Below are positions 32,133 through 39,946 of a stretch of DNA of 64,000 bases, in pieces. Source of the stretch: Brevibacillus parabrevis (GTDB lineage Bacteria; Bacillota; Bacilli; Brevibacillales; Brevibacillaceae); NCBI RefSeq assembly GCF_003710905.1, contig NZ_RHHV01000012.1, forward strand, positions 1-64,000. Direction: 5' to 3'. The translations under genes were made by a program, and so were the position numbers. Below the pieces are notes generated by a model, which saw only the letters and a program-made list of their open reading frames with translations, did no database searches and was not told where the DNA came from. Each line of letters opens with the position of its first letter. Position 1 is the first letter of the stretch.

Positions 32133-33173
32133 ATGGAGCGGGCATTTGCGTCCAAAGTGGCCAGAAGGGCTTTCTATACAGTCTGTGTGTTGTTTTTGGC
32201 TTCGTACCTAGGTTCTCGTTTTTTTACCCACATGGATTTTGCCTTGTACGGTTACATGGTGGGAACAGTCGTGTTCATCGGCGGGTTTCTTTATCGGTTC
32301 TCGGCTTGGGCTGACCGACCGCCAACGAACATTATCCTGAAAAAAGGGTTGCGGCTGTTGCTGCGCAAAAGCACACCGCAAACGGCAGTGGATCATCTGG
32401 CGACCTACCGCTTTATCTGGAATCGCGGCTGGTATCGCTGGACCCAGCACATCCTGCTTGGCTGGGGCTGCATTCTCTCGGCACTGGTGACATTTCCGCT
32501 CGTCTTCGGCTGGATGTACTTCACCATGGGGGATAACGGCACCTACACCGTCGTCGGGATGGGCATTGATCTTTTGCAAGTCAAAGCGGATGGCTGGATT
32601 GCCTTTTTGTTCTACAACGCGCTTAACATTACGGCGTTCATGGTGATCGCAGGAGTGTGCATGGCGCTGTACCGCCGCTTGAAAAACTGGCAGGCCCGTG
32701 CGGAGCAAAGTTTTCTGTACGATTTCTTGCCGCTCTATCTGCTTCTGTTCATCAGCATCACCGGCTTGCTTTTGACGGTGAGCAACCTGTTTCTCCACGG
32801 CTTCGGCCATCCGGTGATGAGCATGATCCATCAGTTTTCCGTCATCGTCACCTTGATTTATTTGCCCTTTGGCAAGCTGGCGCACATTCCGTTCCGGCCG
32901 ATGAGCGTCTTCGCCCGCAATTATCGCGAGCATTATGCCGAGCAGGAAATGAAGCATTGCAAGGTGTGCGGAGAGCAGTTTGTGTCCGCCGAGCAGTCTG
33001 GTGACGTGATCGACGTCTTGCAGGAAAACCAGATTCGCTTCGAAACGGCAGAAGGCTTCCATCTTGCGGAGTTGTGCCTGCCTTGTCGCAGAAAATATCG
33101 CATCTTCCGTTTTACCGGGATTCCTACCCATCACCGATCGGAGAAAGAGGCGAACCAGCATGCAAAAGGATAA
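32133..33173 (+). CDS. Membrane electron-transfer subunit, cytochrome-b-like
   Basis: ATG 32133 follows GAGGAGG and gives 346 residues. Six hydrophobic helices are visible, including AFYTVCVLFLASYLGS, WTQHILLGWGCILSALVTFP, YNALNITAFMVIAGVCMALY and LLLFISITGLLLTVSNLFLH, with His residues at helix ends (TQH, FLHGFGH, MIHQFS) that could ligate haem or bind quinol. The soluble C-terminus has HCKVCGEQF and LCLPCRRKYR, two C-x2-C pairs. It is first gene of the operon and overlaps the catalytic-subunit gene by 14 bp. It likely passes quinol electrons to the 4Fe-4S and catalytic subunits. It resembles membrane proteins paired with Nas/Nap-like enzymes rather than NarI. Confidence 0.8.
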   Translation: MERAFASKVARRAFYTVCVLFLASYLGSRFFTHMDFALYGYMVGTVVFIGGFLYRFSAWADRPPTNIILKKGLRLLLRKSTPQTAVDHLATYRFIWNRGWYRWTQHILLGWGCILSALVTFPLVFGWMYFTMGDNGTYTVVGMGIDLLQVKADGWIAFLFYNALNITAFMVIAGVCMALYRRLKNWQARAEQSFLYDFLPLYLLLFISITGLLLTVSNLFLHGFGHPVMSMIHQFSVIVTLIYLPFGKLAHIPFRPMSVFARNYREHYAEQEMKHCKVCGEQFVSAEQSGDVIDVLQENQIRFETAEGFHLAELCLPCRRKYRIFRFTGIPTHHRSEKEANQHAKG

Positions 33174-35334
33174 ATTTTTCAAGGAGATCCAAAACAAGCT
33201 CCATCCGGGAGAAAAGCTGGTCAGCACGCATTGCAGCTATTGCGGCATGCAGTGCGGGATGAACCTGCGTGTCGATACGAGAACGAATACGATTATCGGG
33301 GTAGAGCCGCGTTACGACTTCCCCGTCAATTTAGGCAAAATGTGCCCAAAAGGGGTTACCGCTTATCAGCAGGTCAACCATCCTGACAGGATCAAAAGGC
33401 CGCTCATCCGCCGCAATCCGGCATGGAAAGGAACGGCGGAAGGCTTCGAAGAGGTGTCCTGGGACGAAGCGCTCACTTTCATTGCAAGCCGATTCACGGA
33501 ATTGCAGGAAGCATACGGCAAAGATACGCTGTCAGTCTACTCCGGAGTTTCGATGACGAACGAAAAATGTTACTTGACAGGCAAATTCGCCCGCGTGGGG
33601 CTGCAAACGCGATATATCGATTACAACGGGCGGTTTTGCATGTCGTCAGCAGCTGCCGGGTTTAACCGCAGCTTTGGCATCGACCGTGGCTCAACCGTCC
33701 CGTGGACAGATATTCACCAAACCGATTGTTTGCTGATTGCCGGTTCCAATGCGGCGGAATGCCATCCGACCAGCATGTTTCGGATTTGGGAAGTGCAAAA
33801 TCGCGGCGGCTACTTGATTGTAGTGGACCCGCGTGAGACACCGCTTGCCCGCCGCGCTGACGTCCACCTCGATTTGCGGCCAGGGACAGACCTCGCATTG
33901 GCGAACGGACTGCTGCACCTTTTGATCGAAAATGGCGCTATCGACGAGGCATTTATTCACAATCACACCAATGGCTTTGCCGAAACAAAAGCGTTAGTCG
34001 AAATGTATACACCTGAGGTCGTCAGCGAGATTACAGGAATTGCGCAGGAAAAAATCATTCGCGCAGCCGAGATTTACGGCAAGGCACCTGAGGCAATCGT
34101 GATGTTTTGTCGGGGTGTCGAACAGCAATCCAAAGGAACGGATAACGTATCGGCCTATACAAATCTGGCGCTTGCGACGGGCAAGATCGGCCGTCCGAAA
34201 TCAGGCGTGGCGACCTTTACCGGGCAGGGCAACGGCCAGGGAGGACGGGAACACGGTCAAAAGGCAGATCAGCTGCCTGGCTATCGGAAAATGGATAATC
34301 CGCAGCACGTGCAGGAAGTGGCTTGCGCCTGGGGGATTCCCGTGGCGGAGATGCCGCAAAAAGGCGTATCTGCCTACGAAATGTTTGAACTGATGCACAA
34401 CAAGACGATTCGCGGGATGTACTTGCTCTGTTCCAACCCGGCGGTCAGTGCCCCCAATCTGAACTACGTCCGGGAAGCTCTGAAAAGCCTCGATTTTATG
34501 GTCTGTTCGGACTTTTACCTATCGGAATCGGCTGAGTATGCGGATGTCGTGCTGCCGACGACAAGCTGGGCGGAGGACGATGGCACCACGACGAATCTGG
34601 AAGGGCGCGTCATCCGCCATCGCCAGGCCCAAAGCTGGTATGCCGAGTCCAGGCCGGATTGGTGGATACAGATTGAAATTGCCAAGCGGATGGGCCGCGG
34701 TCAATATTTCGAGCATCTGAGCGGGCCGCGTGAAATTTTCGATGAACTGCGCCGCGTTTCCCAAGGCGGCACCGCTGACTACTACGGAATTACTTACGAG
34801 AAAATCGAAGAGCGGCAAGGCGTGTTCTGGCCGTGCAGGGATGAACAAGACCCGGGACAGCCGCATTTGTTTCTCGACAAAACGTTTTACCATCCGGACG
34901 GCAAGGCGAAAATTTGTGCGCTGCCTTATCGTCCGCCAGCCGAAGAACCGGATGAAGAGTATCCGCTGCGCCTGACGACAGGCCGCGTCGTCTATCACTA
35001 CCTGTCAGGGAACCAGACAAGGCGAATCCCGTTTTTGCGTGACATGTACCCGGACCCGCTGTTGGAAGTGCATCCTGATACCGCGCAAAAATACGGAATC
35101 GCCCACGGCGAAAAGGTTTTGCTGAAGACAAGACGGGGCGAAGCGGTATACCAAGTAAAAGTCATCGCGGCGATCCGGCCGGATACAGTGTTTGTCCCGT
35201 ACCACTGGGGCAAGCATGAATCGATCAATTTGCTCACGAACCCTGCCCTTGATCCGTACAGCAAAATGCCGGAATTTAAGGCGTGCGCAGCCGAGATCGT
35301 CAAGCTCGAAGAGGAGGAACGGCAGCATGGCTAA
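33160..35334 (+). CDS. Molybdopterin nitrate reductase, catalytic subunit (NasC/NarB type)
   Basis: ATG 33160 behind AGAGGCG gives 724 residues. A 4Fe-4S motif C25-x2-C28-x3-C32-x29-C62 is followed by KG. Cys160 in GRFCMSSAAAGFNRSFG is the expected molybdenum ligand. Bis-MGD signatures include TGQGNGQGGREHGQKADQLP, LCSNPAVSAPN, DVVLPTTSWAEDDGTTTNLE and the C-terminal TTGRVVYHYLSGNQTRR...EVHPDTA. It is closest in style to assimilatory/cytosolic nitrate reductases, not NarG, and lacks a Tat signal. Here it sits with quinol-type and ferredoxin subunits and an Fnr box, which argues for an anaerobic dissimilatory role. Substrate is inferred; a formate dehydrogenase is less likely. Confidence 0.88.
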   Translation: MQKDKFFKEIQNKLHPGEKLVSTHCSYCGMQCGMNLRVDTRTNTIIGVEPRYDFPVNLGKMCPKGVTAYQQVNHPDRIKRPLIRRNPAWKGTAEGFEEVSWDEALTFIASRFTELQEAYGKDTLSVYSGVSMTNEKCYLTGKFARVGLQTRYIDYNGRFCMSSAAAGFNRSFGIDRGSTVPWTDIHQTDCLLIAGSNAAECHPTSMFRIWEVQNRGGYLIVVDPRETPLARRADVHLDLRPGTDLALANGLLHLLIENGAIDEAFIHNHTNGFAETKALVEMYTPEVVSEITGIAQEKIIRAAEIYGKAPEAIVMFCRGVEQQSKGTDNVSAYTNLALATGKIGRPKSGVATFTGQGNGQGGREHGQKADQLPGYRKMDNPQHVQEVACAWGIPVAEMPQKGVSAYEMFELMHNKTIRGMYLLCSNPAVSAPNLNYVREALKSLDFMVCSDFYLSESAEYADVVLPTTSWAEDDGTTTNLEGRVIRHRQAQSWYAESRPDWWIQIEIAKRMGRGQYFEHLSGPREIFDELRRVSQGGTADYYGITYEKIEERQGVFWPCRDEQDPGQPHLFLDKTFYHPDGKAKICALPYRPPAEEPDEEYPLRLTTGRVVYHYLSGNQTRRIPFLRDMYPDPLLEVHPDTAQKYGIAHGEKVLLKTRRGEAVYQVKVIAAIRPDTVFVPYHWGKHESINLLTNPALDPYSKMPEFKACAAEIVKLEEEERQHG

Positions 35335-35896
35335 ACAACTGCTCTACATCGAAATGGACAACTGCATCGGCTGTCGCAGTTGCCTGGCTGCCTGCACGCA
35401 ATGCGGCGGACACGACAGCCGAAATCGCAACTACGTCATGGATGTCGATCCGATGCAAACGCGTCAGACGATCCCGCTCATGTGCCTGCACTGTGTCAAT
35501 CCCGCTTGTGCGCGAAGCTGTCCGGCGCAAGCGATCCAAATCGCCGACACTGGTGCAGTGCTCTCGGCGCTCGTAGAGAAGTGCATTGGCTGTCAAAACT
35601 GCACGATTGCTTGCCCGTACGGGATTCCCAAGTTTGATCAGGAGCAAAACCTGATGTACAAATGCGATCTGTGCTACGACCGGACCAAAGATGGAATCCC
35701 GCCGATGTGCGCTTCGGTTTGTCCGACCAATACGCTCCAGTGGCTAACGGAGAGCGAGCTTGCCGAGAAACAATCCGCGCATCGGCTCGCAGGCGGCAAA
35801 TGGATCGCCAGTCAAAGCCTGGAGCCGCTGGAGAGCGAGACGAACGTAAAAATCAGTCTGCCCGGTATTTTGCAAGGGGTGCAGAAGCTTTTCTAG
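35327..35896 (+). CDS. 4Fe-4S ferredoxin-type electron-transfer subunit
   Basis: ATG 35327 follows GAGGAGGAAC and overlaps the catalytic gene by 8 bp. 189 residues carry four cysteine groups, as in DmsB/NrfC/NapG-like proteins: CIGCRSCLAAC (13-23), CLHCVNPACARSCP, CIGCQNCTIACPYG, and CDLCYDRTKDGIPPMCASVCP. It holds up to four 4Fe-4S clusters and should wire the membrane subunit to the molybdoenzyme on the cytoplasmic side, since no signal peptide is present. Confidence 0.93.
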   Translation: MAKQLLYIEMDNCIGCRSCLAACTQCGGHDSRNRNYVMDVDPMQTRQTIPLMCLHCVNPACARSCPAQAIQIADTGAVLSALVEKCIGCQNCTIACPYGIPKFDQEQNLMYKCDLCYDRTKDGIPPMCASVCPTNTLQWLTESELAEKQSAHRLAGGKWIASQSLEPLESETNVKISLPGILQGVQKLF

Positions 35897-35914
35897 TCGA
35901 AGGAGGTCTGCAGC

Positions 35915-36439
35915 ATGAACGAAGAGAAACAACCACGATCCGATCGGAATGATACGTATACCCACAACATCGTCAAGTCGAACGAGCGGAGTCTCGATCG
36001 GCGGGGCTTTATGAAAACGCTGGTCGGTGCTGCCGGATTGTTCGCCGTCTCCACTCTCCCGTGGGGAGCGATGGCGGCCCAGAAGCTGCTGCATGGGGAA
36101 GCAGGCGAGCAGCCGAGGCAAAAAATTGCGGAAGTGGCTGCATTGCGAGCAGGGGATGCCAAGGAGTTTGCCTATCCGGGAACGCATGACAGCGCCCTTC
36201 TCGTCTGTGTTCGGGAAGGCGAGTACAAAGCTTATCAAAACGCTTGCACCCATCTGAAATGCCCGGTGTTCTGGAGCAAGGAAAATCATGAGCTGCTCTG
36301 CCCGTGCCATCATGGCAAATTTGATGTCGAGACAGGAAATCCGCTGGCGGGCCCGCCGCGCCGACCGCTTCCGGAAATCGAGCTGGCGGTTGAACATGGC
36401 GTGATATACGCGATTGGGGTGAAGCCGTATGAAGCGTAG
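35915..36439 (+). CDS. Tat-exported Rieske 2Fe-2S protein
   Basis: ATG 35915 behind GGAGG. 174 residues with a twin-arginine signal (LDRRGFMK, residues 27-34, then TLVGAAGLFAVSTLPWGAM). The Rieske motifs are C111-T-H113-L-K-C116 and C129-P-C131-H132-H-G; C111/H113/C129/H132 bind the cluster and C116/C131 can form the disulfide. It should sit outside the membrane. A Rieske protein in this operon implies a quinol-oxidising, bc-like step feeding nitrate reduction. Confidence 0.93.
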   Translation: MNEEKQPRSDRNDTYTHNIVKSNERSLDRRGFMKTLVGAAGLFAVSTLPWGAMAAQKLLHGEAGEQPRQKIAEVAALRAGDAKEFAYPGTHDSALLVCVREGEYKAYQNACTHLKCPVFWSKENHELLCPCHHGKFDVETGNPLAGPPRRPLPEIELAVEHGVIYAIGVKPYEA

Positions 36440-36620
36440 CTATCGCGGGGTACTGCTGCTTTGTCTCGTGCTGTTTGCCAACCTGATCTGCACCCAATAT
36501 ACCGTCAACCTGTTTTACTTTGCGCGATATGAAGAAGTGATTGGGCTTTCCGTCGTCAATCTGCTGCTGTTTCCGCTGGCGGTATTTCTTTATCGAAAAG
36601 AGGGGCGCAGCCATGAATAA
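36429..36620 (+). CDS. Small membrane protein of the nitrate operon
   Basis: 63 residues with two helices (VLLLCLVLFANLICTQY and GLSVVNLLLFPLAVFLY). It starts 11 bp inside the Rieske gene and overlaps the next gene by 8 bp, so it is translationally coupled. Such small proteins often anchor or stabilise Rieske/cytochrome-type subunits. No family was recognised. Confidence 0.75.
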   Translation: MKRSYRGVLLLCLVLFANLICTQYTVNLFYFARYEEVIGLSVVNLLLFPLAVFLYRKEGRSHE

Positions 36621-36912
36621 GTTGATGCTCGACCAGCAGCTGTCACAGCTGACAAACGCTCGCATGCGAATCGGCATTACAGACTTGGCGGAAGATGCAG
36701 AGCTTCAACCAGCCCCGATCATCGAGAGACATTTGGCGAAATGGGAGTTTACAGAAGAAGGTGAGCATGTTCGCCTGTATTTTAACCATTGCCAGTTTCT
36801 CGCTGTTCCGGTTCAAGAAGAAGTTGGATTCGCGCTGGAAAAGGACGCGATCGTGCTCACCGCACTTGATCGCAGGGGAAAACTCAAGTACACGATCACT
36901 TTTGCCAAATGA
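36613..36912 (+). CDS. Small hypothetical protein, last gene of the nitrate operon
   Basis: ATG 36613 gives 99 residues with many beta strands (RMRIGITDLAEDAELQPAPI, WEFTEEGEHVRLYFNHCQFL, ALEKDAIVLTALDRRGKLKY). No family was recognised. Coupling to the previous gene and the terminator right after it tie it to this complex, perhaps in assembly. Confidence 0.75.
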   Translation: MNKLMLDQQLSQLTNARMRIGITDLAEDAELQPAPIIERHLAKWEFTEEGEHVRLYFNHCQFLAVPVQEEVGFALEKDAIVLTALDRRGKLKYTITFAK

Positions 36913-36946
36913 AGTCAACCGTTGCATGATAGGTTGGCTTTTTTTT
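36913..36946 (+). terminator. Terminator of the nitrate operon
   Basis: GTCAACC-GTTGCATGATA-GGTTGGC is followed by eight T. Confidence 0.9.
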
Positions 36947-36967
36947 CCTAGCGTCTTATACTCCAAT

Positions 36968-36983
36968 TGTAAGGGTGTTCACA
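36968..36983 (+). promoter_or_regulatory. Fnr-like box before the second hemerythrin gene
   Basis: TGTAAGGGTGTTCACA fits TGTGA-N6-TCACA with one mismatch. No convincing -10 was found at the expected distance, so activity is less certain than at the other sites. Confidence 0.5.
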
Positions 36984-37037
36984 GCTTGTAAGGCACTTAA
37001 AAGAGGTCTTTGAGAAAGCGGCGGGGGAGGGACCCGT

Positions 37038-37544
37038 ATGAACGGTCAACAAACGGATGGAGAAGAGCGGCTTGGTCATTTGTTTTCTTCGGAGCACGCA
37101 AGCTTGGAGCAATCGATGGAAAAGCTGAAACAGCTCGTCTATCAAAGCCGAATCATGAGCGCGCAAACGGTGGAAGAGTTTCGGCTGACAATCGCACAGC
37201 TGGTGGACAGCTTGCAGGAGCATCACAGACGGGAAGAGGAGCTATTGTTTGTCGCCTTGACGGAGTCGCTGGGGTACACGGCGCAGCCTGTCCAGATGAT
37301 GATGGAGGAGCACCGCCAGCTTGTCAGCCAGCTGAGCAAATTGCGCGAAGAAACCGTATGTTGCCAATGTGCCGGGCGCGAAACGACGAGACTGCGCGAA
37401 GTCACGACGACGCTGTACCGACTTTTGCACGATCATTTTCATAAAGAAGAAAAGCTGCTGTTTCCGATGGCAGAGCATGTGCTGGATCAGGCGAAAAAAG
37501 CGGCGATCATGGAAGCCGTGAAAGAAACAGGAAGAGGGGTGTAA
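37038..37544 (+). CDS. Hemerythrin-like (HHE) domain protein with a cysteine loop
   Basis: 168 residues: helical bundle with SSEHASLEQ, LQEHHRREEELLF, MMEEHRQLVSQL and LLHDHFHKEEKLLFPMAEH as iron-ligand candidates. Between helices three and four is VCCQCAGRE, a Cys-rich insertion not present in the 28568 paralog; it might bind a metal or act as a redox switch. It precedes ywiC by 5 bp. Confidence 0.88.
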   Translation: MNGQQTDGEERLGHLFSSEHASLEQSMEKLKQLVYQSRIMSAQTVEEFRLTIAQLVDSLQEHHRREEELLFVALTESLGYTAQPVQMMMEEHRQLVSQLSKLREETVCCQCAGRETTRLREVTTTLYRLLHDHFHKEEKLLFPMAEHVLDQAKKAAIMEAVKETGRGV

Positions 37545-37549
37545 CAAAG

Positions 37550-38311
37550 GTGGCGAACGGAAAAAGAGGCGGGGCTTCCCTGGTAATGCCCCGCGAACAC
37601 GGTGTCTGGGCCATGTTTGTCGTGCCGTACTTGTTCGGCGTATTTCTGGTGGAAAACAATGTTTTGCATTTGCTGGCCGGACCGGGCTTGCTCTGCGGCT
37701 TTATCGCGGTCAACGCGGCACTGGTCTTGATGCGGCAGCCAAAGCTCGCGCGTCAAGTGCTGCGCACCTTGCTCGTATTCGGAGGAGTGGCCGCCATATG
37801 TTTGGCCTATCCGCTGCTGCATAACGCGCTGGCCTTTTGGCCGCTCGTCGTGATGGGAATCTGCGCCGCGGGCAGCATCTGGTTTATCCGCAGCAAGCAG
37901 GAGCGGCATTTTCTCAACGATTTGCTCGGAATCGTCGGATTGACGATGCTGCTGCCTGTCTCCGCTGCGCTTGGCGGAGGCGCTCCCATGCAGGAACTGC
38001 TCACAGCGATGGCGTTGAACGTGGCGTATTTCACAGGGAGCGTCTTTTTCGTGAAAGCCGTGTTCCGCGAAAAGAACAACCGGATGTTTCAAAGCGTCGG
38101 CATCGTCTATCATCTGCTTTTGCTCGCACTGCCCTTGGTGTTGCCAGTTCCTGCGCTTTTCAGCCTGATTTTTGTTCCAGGCATCGTCAAAATGGCGATC
38201 GCGGCGAAAAAAGTCAAACTGCCTGTCAAAACAGTCGGGATCATGGAAATCGTCAACGTTCTCTGGTTTTTGGCAGGAGGCTATGTAGTGCTCGGTACGA
38301 AACTCTTCTGA
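37550..38311 (+). CDS. ywiC: YwiC-like membrane protein
   Basis: 253 residues from GTG 37550. It begins with the family motif MPREHGVWAMFVVPYLFG and has about eight hydrophobic helices. In B. subtilis ywiC lies in the narK-fnr-narGHJI region, and the same company here supports the assignment. The biochemical function is unknown. It is probably co-transcribed with the hemerythrin gene. Confidence 0.88.
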   Translation: MANGKRGGASLVMPREHGVWAMFVVPYLFGVFLVENNVLHLLAGPGLLCGFIAVNAALVLMRQPKLARQVLRTLLVFGGVAAICLAYPLLHNALAFWPLVVMGICAAGSIWFIRSKQERHFLNDLLGIVGLTMLLPVSAALGGGAPMQELLTAMALNVAYFTGSVFFVKAVFREKNNRMFQSVGIVYHLLLLALPLVLPVPALFSLIFVPGIVKMAIAAKKVKLPVKTVGIMEIVNVLWFLAGGYVVLGTKLF

Positions 38312-38414
38312 GATCCTGTTTTCAAAATGTGTTCGCTAGTAAACATAGGGAAAATCGGCTAAAGTGAAAATCGAGCAACAGAACTCATCCCTTTTATGCT
38401 CATGCGAGGACAGG

Positions 38415-38443
38415 GAACCACTATGAATGAATAGTGGTTCTTT
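38415..38443 (+). terminator. Stem-loop between ywiC and hsdM
   Basis: GAACCACTAT-GAATGA-ATAGTGGTTC is a perfect 10-bp stem followed by TTTAT. It ends only 22 bp before hsdM, so it either ends the upstream transcript or controls hsdM. Confidence 0.6.
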
Positions 38444-38464
38444 ATGGTAAATCGGGAGGTCAGC

Positions 38465-39946
38465 ATGTCCAAACTAACGCTATCGCAACTGGAGTCTCAC
38501 CTGTGGGAGTCAGCCAATATTTTGCGCGGAAGCATCGACTCCGCTGACTATAAAAACTATATTTTCGGACTGCTTTTTCTGAAGCGTCTGAACGATGTGT
38601 TTGAGGAAAGCCAGGTGCATATTGCGCCAACAACAGGCGAGGAGGCGCGGCAGGCAGAGCATGACACTCACCAGTTTGTCGTTCCGGCAAGCTCTCGCTG
38701 GCAGCGAATCCAGAGCGTGACGGAAGGGATCGGCGAGGCAATCAACGAAGCGCTGGCGGCATTGGAACAGGAAAACGCCACGCTTTCCGGGGTGCTGGCG
38801 ACGATCGATTACAACGATTCCGAACGTTTGCCCGACCGGCTGTTGCAGCAGCTGATCAAGCACTTTTCTGCGATTTCTTTAGGAAACGCCAGTCTGACCG
38901 AGCCGGATATGCTGGGACGGGCGTACGAATATTTGATCAGACAGTTTGCAGACGATGCGGGAAAAAAGGGCGGGGAGTTTTACACGCCGAGCAAAGTGGT
39001 AGAGTTGATCGTCAAGCTGATCAAACCGGAGGAAGGCATGCGCGTGTGTGACCCGACGGCAGGGTCTGGCGGGATGCTGATTCAAACGGCCGACTACATC
39101 CGGGCAAAAGGCGGCAATCCGCGCCGTATCGCGCTGCATGGACAAGAGCGCAATCTGAAGACGTGGGCGATTGGCAAGATGAATTTGCTGTTGCATGGCT
39201 TGTGCGACCACCGGATTGAAAAAGGCGATACGATTCGCGAGCCGAAGCTGCTTGCAGACGGAGAGCTGATTTTATACGACCGGGTGATCGCCAACCCGCC
39301 GTTTAGCCTGAGCAACTGGGGGCAGGAAGAAGCGAAGGCAGATAAACTGTCCCGCTTTCGCTTCGGGATTCCGCCCAAAGACAAAGGCGATCTCGCCTTC
39401 GTCCAGCACATGGTCGCAACGCTCAACCCAAACGGCAAGGCAGGCGTCGTCGTGCCAAACGGGGTGTTGTTTCGCAGCGGTGCAGAAGCGGCCATCCGCA
39501 AAGGACTTTTGGCAGAAGACCTGGTGGAAGCGGTGATCGCCCTTCCGCCGAATTTGTTTTACGGCACGGGAATCCCGGCTTGCATTTTGCTGTTGAACAA
39601 GAACAAAGAAGCGGCGAAAAGGCAGCATGTCTTTTTCCTGAATGCCACCGGAGGCTATCACGAAGGAAAAAACCAAAACTTTTTGCGCGATTCCGACGTG
39701 GAGAGCATCGTGTCTGCTTACGAACGCGGGGTGGACATCGAGAAGTATTGCAGGCTGGTCCACGACAGCGAAATTCAGGCAAATGACTATAATTTGAATT
39801 TGGCACGCTACATCGATTCGTCCGAGCAGGAGGCGCAGATTGATGTGGGGGCAGCGCTTGTCAAGCTGCGCAGGCTGGAGGAAGAACGCAGCGAGATCGA
39901 GGGCAGAATGCTCGGCTTTTTAAAGGAGTTGGGATATGATGCCTGA
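38465..39946 (+). CDS. hsdM: Type I restriction-modification system, methyltransferase subunit
   Basis: ATG 38465 behind GGGAGG gives 493 residues. HsdM features: N-terminal helical domain (LSQLESHLWESANILRGSID, ...NYIFGLLFLKRLNDVF), then EFYTPSKVVELIVKLI, the AdoMet motif CDPTAGSGGML, and the catalytic N6-adenine motif NPPF in DRVIANPPFSLSNWGQ. It overlaps hsdS by 11 bp. No hsdR is found on either side in this window. Confidence 0.95.
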   Translation: MSKLTLSQLESHLWESANILRGSIDSADYKNYIFGLLFLKRLNDVFEESQVHIAPTTGEEARQAEHDTHQFVVPASSRWQRIQSVTEGIGEAINEALAALEQENATLSGVLATIDYNDSERLPDRLLQQLIKHFSAISLGNASLTEPDMLGRAYEYLIRQFADDAGKKGGEFYTPSKVVELIVKLIKPEEGMRVCDPTAGSGGMLIQTADYIRAKGGNPRRIALHGQERNLKTWAIGKMNLLLHGLCDHRIEKGDTIREPKLLADGELILYDRVIANPPFSLSNWGQEEAKADKLSRFRFGIPPKDKGDLAFVQHMVATLNPNGKAGVVVPNGVLFRSGAEAAIRKGLLAEDLVEAVIALPPNLFYGTGIPACILLLNKNKEAAKRQHVFFLNATGGYHEGKNQNFLRDSDVESIVSAYERGVDIEKYCRLVHDSEIQANDYNLNLARYIDSSEQEAQIDVGAALVKLRRLEEERSEIEGRMLGFLKELGYDA

